From Anseranas semipalmata (lineage: Eukaryota; Chordata; Aves; Anseriformes; Anseranatidae), in NCBI GenBank assembly GCA_013399115.1, contig VXAA01001354.1, positions 1,151,822-1,215,821 of the forward strand: a stretch of DNA of 64,000 nt, given 5' to 3'. The position numbers and the translations under genes are program-made. Every line of letters begins with the position of its first letter. Within the stretch, counting starts at the first letter, position 1. Below, one piece after another: positions 60,587-64,000 of this stretch. The notes beneath the pieces are model-generated. The model was not told the DNA's origin, did no database searches, and saw nothing but the letters and a program-made list of their open reading frames with translations.

Positions 60587-61266
60587 ATAGTCTTAGCCAG
60601 GAGCTGGCACAATGAACCCCACGCATTGTTATCTTTGTATGTTTAGGTAAAATGGGGCTTGTCAATGGGTAGCTTTGGGTGGACTGCGAGTGTTGGGAGA
60701 CAGGGAGGTGTGGGCTGGGATCTGAGCCCCACCCTTGCAGCCTGGGACAACCTTCTCCTTCTCCTCCCTGGAAAATCGTTAGCAAACTCTGCTTGCTCTC
60801 ATGGCCAGGATCTTACCTGGCCATACCTGGGAGACATCCTTATTTCTAGGGCTAAGCAGGGACAACTAGTAATCTTCTGGAATAAGTGTTTAAATGCATT
60901 AACTCAGAAATAATGATCTTTTGAATCACAGCAATATGCCAGGGGGAGATTTTGAGTCCAAGGGGTGCCTCAGGAAGAACATGCATATCTAAAGAAACAT
61001 GTGTCATGAAATAGTGATTTCCAGCAGTGGGAGGAGGAGGGCAAAGTCTTGTACTGAACCATGGCCAGGAGAGCTGTATGAGCACCCTGGTGGGTTTTTC
61101 AGTGGATGAAACAGAGAAATTCAAGCTTAACTAGGGAATATATGGCTAAGCAGAGTTTTCTTTTTTTTTTGTTTCTTAATTTATTTCTTTCTGCAGAACC
61201 AGGCATTAAGTTTAAATACTTGCATTGTAGGAAATAAATCTGTTCTTTACTTCTATCTTCATTTAG

Positions 61267-61365
61267 CCTGGCCCTAGGGAAACAAAGTGCCAAGTCGTTG
61301 CTCTGCCAGCCTGTGAAGCTGGAGCAGCACATCCCTCCTGGCGTGCCCTCCCCAGGACCCAAAAC
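61267..61365 (+). other. Candidate 99-base coding exon
   Basis: A long pyrimidine tract and acceptor (TTTACTTCTATCTTCATTTAG) end at 61266, and the donor is AAC|GTAAGG after 61365. In the best frame (1 base, 32 codons, 2 bases) the peptide includes SLLCQPVKLEQHIPPGVP. GC is about 72 percent at third positions against about 44 percent at second positions by hand count. A second frame is also open. Entry after one base is compatible with the two-base overhang left by the exon candidate ending at 56315. The function is unknown, and the exon could belong to a long non-coding RNA. Confidence 0.25.
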
Positions 61366-64000
61366 GTAAGGTACTCGGGGGGCAGAAAGGGGCTTCTCTG
61401 CAGAGCTGCGTGAGTCAGTTTGCAGGCTAGAGTCTTGGTCTTCTCGTGACGAGCATTAGTCAGAGCGTTCCTGGCACGTGGTAGGCGCCTGAACCCCGTG
61501 GGTCTCCTGCGAGTCCGGCGGCTCACGCCGTCCCTTCTCGAGGCGGCTGCCGTTCAGCGGCGTGCAAAACGATCCCGCTCGGAGGTCGCAGAGCAGCGCT
61601 CGGCTGCAGGGCGGGAGCTGGGGTCTGCTGGGTGAAAAGCCCTCTGCAAACCTCCCTTCCAAGTCTCGGTTAGAGAAACTATTCGTGGCTCCTTTCGGGA
61701 TCTACAGAGTTGCATTAACAGGCGGACAACAGAAAGCACAAATTTATCAAAATTAAATGGAAGTCGAGAGAACATACTGTCTAAGGCAGCGAGGCGGTTC
61801 AGACAGCTCTGCAGCAGCCTAAACACATGACAGACTCAAGCAGCTCCCACCGCTGCCAACACAACTGCTCGCGGGGTCTGCCAAGAAGCCAGATGCTGCT
61901 GCTGGAAAAAATATCTTCCAGAGTTTGGCATCAGGATCCTGTGATTACCATCCAAATGGGAGGAGATGGAGTGGTAGAATGTGAGTTTAGTATTTAGCAC
62001 CCCAGAACTGTGCAGCAGCCTTTGAAGGCAGAGGAAAAAAGTTCAAGCAAAATATTTTTGCTAAAAATATGTTCGGAGAAATGAACTTTTTTTTAAATAG
62101 CAGAAAACCAAACTATTATTAAAACAACGCAAAATATTTTATGTCCATATCAATTAAATGAGTAAAACCAAAGAGAATTGTGGATTCTTTACTTGAGTAA
62201 ATTTTGTTAAGGAATAGTTTTATAAAGGTCAGAGCATGAGCTCTTTGTCTCTCATGTTGTTGCTAATGGAAAGTTCCACTGCAGATAGCATCACAGTGAC
62301 TCCCCTACCCAAGACAAATAGAGATGGGTCTGAGCATTCCCGCATAAGTTTGGGAAAGGTTGAATTTAGATTCAAAGTTTGCAGCTAGCCCTCCTCTCCT
62401 TCACAAACGGAGGCCACATCCCTGAATCCAAACTGACCCAGGGTTTGGGGCAAAGTTGGAGCTGAGCCTGGTTCCAGTTTGTGCAGTTTCAACCCATCTT
62501 TGAAGGTACAGCAATCGAGGGGTGGGCCATTTCTTAAAGAAGTTTGAGACTGCTCCTGAACCTCCTTCTCCTCCTTTCTAACAACCGTGGCTGATATTTT
62601 CATAATCTGGGAACAGAAGAGGATTTGGAGCCCCTTCCGTTAGGCGAGGTCTCTCACCAGCGTGCCTGCCTTGCTGAGCCTCCCCAGTGGACACGGTGGT
62701 TACGAGTGCTCAGCACACAGAAGAAAGCAGGCCAAGCAAAGTCTGCTCCCCTGGCTGGCTCTGCTCGCCTCTTGTCTCCATTCTTACTTTTCTATATGTG
62801 TGCTGGTTCTGCTCCAGGACTGGGAATCCTATTATTACAGTAATAGTAGTAATAATAATAATAACTACCCAAGTGGGAACTCAGAAACTTACATCTGGAA
62901 AGTTAAGACGTAAAGACTGTTTTGTTTTACTTGTACTTTTTGTTGCTTATGTTTATGACAGATCTGTTTTTCAACAACTTTTATCTCCTTGCTTGTTATA
63001 ACATATCGGAAAAGAGTAAACAAAGCCATTAATCATCATCTCCCATCTTTTCTGGGCACGTCAGATTGTTTTGGAGCGGAGATGGGCAGGGAAACAGCAT
63101 TTATTCCGTCACTCGTGAACTCACTAGGGATACTGCAGGTCATTGCCTTTTCTTCTGGGGAGGTTTGTAAAAGGGAGGAGGACACGGTGACAAACTGCGG
63201 GTATCTCGGAGGGCTCACACTGCCTTGTTCCTGCCCAGTGCCATCCACGCACGGAGTCTGAGCTGGCCTGGCTGGTGACGGCTGTCTCCTTGCAGGCCAC
63301 CAGGGTCCCATGGAACTGCTTACCTGGGATGATCTTCCAGTAGCTTTTGGCACAGCTGACCATGTGAGCTGGTAAATTCAGCTGGTGATTCTAGAGCAAC
63401 TGGATAATCTGAAAATGGCCCACTTAACCCTTAAGGTCCCTAGTTACTCGCGTGCGGTTGATGTTTCAGCCCTCGGCAGATTCTGTTTGAAATTGCTGTT
63501 TCATGAGGCTGGTGGCCTGGGAGAAGGGGAAGCTCGGCCGGGCTGGGAGCCCTGATGAGGATGCTCTGGGAGCCTGATCAGTGTGAGGTGCTGAAGATCG
63601 CTGCTTTTAAAACACTCGGGAGCACGGGTGGCATCTTGTCTCTGCGGTCTGACCTCCGCTTGTCGGCGCGTGCTGCGGCTGGGGTGTTGTCCTGCCACTG
63701 GCCGTGCTGGCTGTCTGGAGCAGCACGGTGTATCGGACGTGCCCTTTTACTTCGTGCCAGAAGGAAATGGTGTCTGTTCCAACTGATAGATAGGATTTTT
63801 TTTCCTGACATACAGCATTGCAAGCTATAATTTATTACCTGTCTCTGCATTATCACTTTTCTAGATTTCCCCTTTTGTTCAACTGCGTGTGTTCGGAGGC
63901 ACGTGTGCCCTCCCAAGCTCAGGCTCAGGTTTCTGGCTCTAACTCCCACCTTCCATAAATGTTATTTCAATACCATCAGTAGTAGCTCCGTTTTCCCTGT
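61366..64000. other. Non-coding stretch at the right end
   Basis: It is GC-rich near 61450-61630 and AT-rich after. A minus-strand unit at 63324-63399 has a CAGATTATCCAG acceptor and a CAG|GTAAGC donor. It is open in one full frame without codon bias and has a second frame open from an internal ATG. No gene is proven. Confidence 0.45.
62841..62864 (+). repeat. (TAA/TAG)n microsatellite
   Basis: TAATAGTAGTAATAATAATA is followed by ATAA. Confidence 0.92.

Noticed and set aside
62385..62608. Minus-strand frame after a strong TCTGTTCCCAG acceptor
   Set aside because: Charged and protein-like, but it cannot be joined in phase to the 63324-63399 unit without an extra, poorly supported exon.

Overview
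The window looks like ordinary nuclear DNA of a bird (or close archosaur): mixed GC, mostly non-coding, with very few transposon remnants. The clearest diagnostic is a CR1 LINE tail at 32707-32830, which carries the classic avian CR1 3' text. Older CR1 and MIR-type SINE fossils lie around it. There are no bacterial operons, rRNA, tRNA, CRISPR or viral genes that I can support. I cannot name the species or the chromosome. All calls were made by reading; no database was searched.

No recognisable protein family and no long conserved reading frame is visible. The longest open frames (about 200 codons, at 17388-18002 and 53686-54294) look like chance. Looking instead for exons bounded by splice signals gave one two-exon gene model on the minus strand (44383-44539 joined to 42571-42855, 141 codons, matching phase). 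It also gave several single candidate exons, best by codon-position GC at 56157-56315, 60350-60403, 61267-61365, 10528-10658 and 22121-22199 on the plus strand and 11502-11619 on the minus strand. All are tentative. Random DNA of this length also yields pseudo-exons, so each needs RNA or conservation evidence.

Layout: 1-9.7 kb is non-coding with short CpG-dense islets (4131-4400, 5081-5255, 6660-6835), MIR-like SINEs (3187-3295, 8205-8450) and a CR1 tail (7803-7875). 9.7-13 kb has a long degraded CR1 (9740-10120), two candidate exons and a second CR1 tail (12532-12602). 13-31 kb is mostly featureless, with G-quadruplex motifs, a GATA pair, a pyrimidine-rich block and CpG islets. 31-34 kb holds the young CR1 and an older one. 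34-42 kb is AT-rich with enhancer-like motif clusters and a TATA/CCAAT element. 42.5-45.5 kb holds the minus-strand gene model. 45-53 kb is AT-rich with short repeats. 53-54.2 kb is the largest CpG island, followed at once by a dense cluster of muscle-type motifs (54144-54221). 56-61.4 kb holds the best plus-strand candidate exons, and the rest is non-coding.
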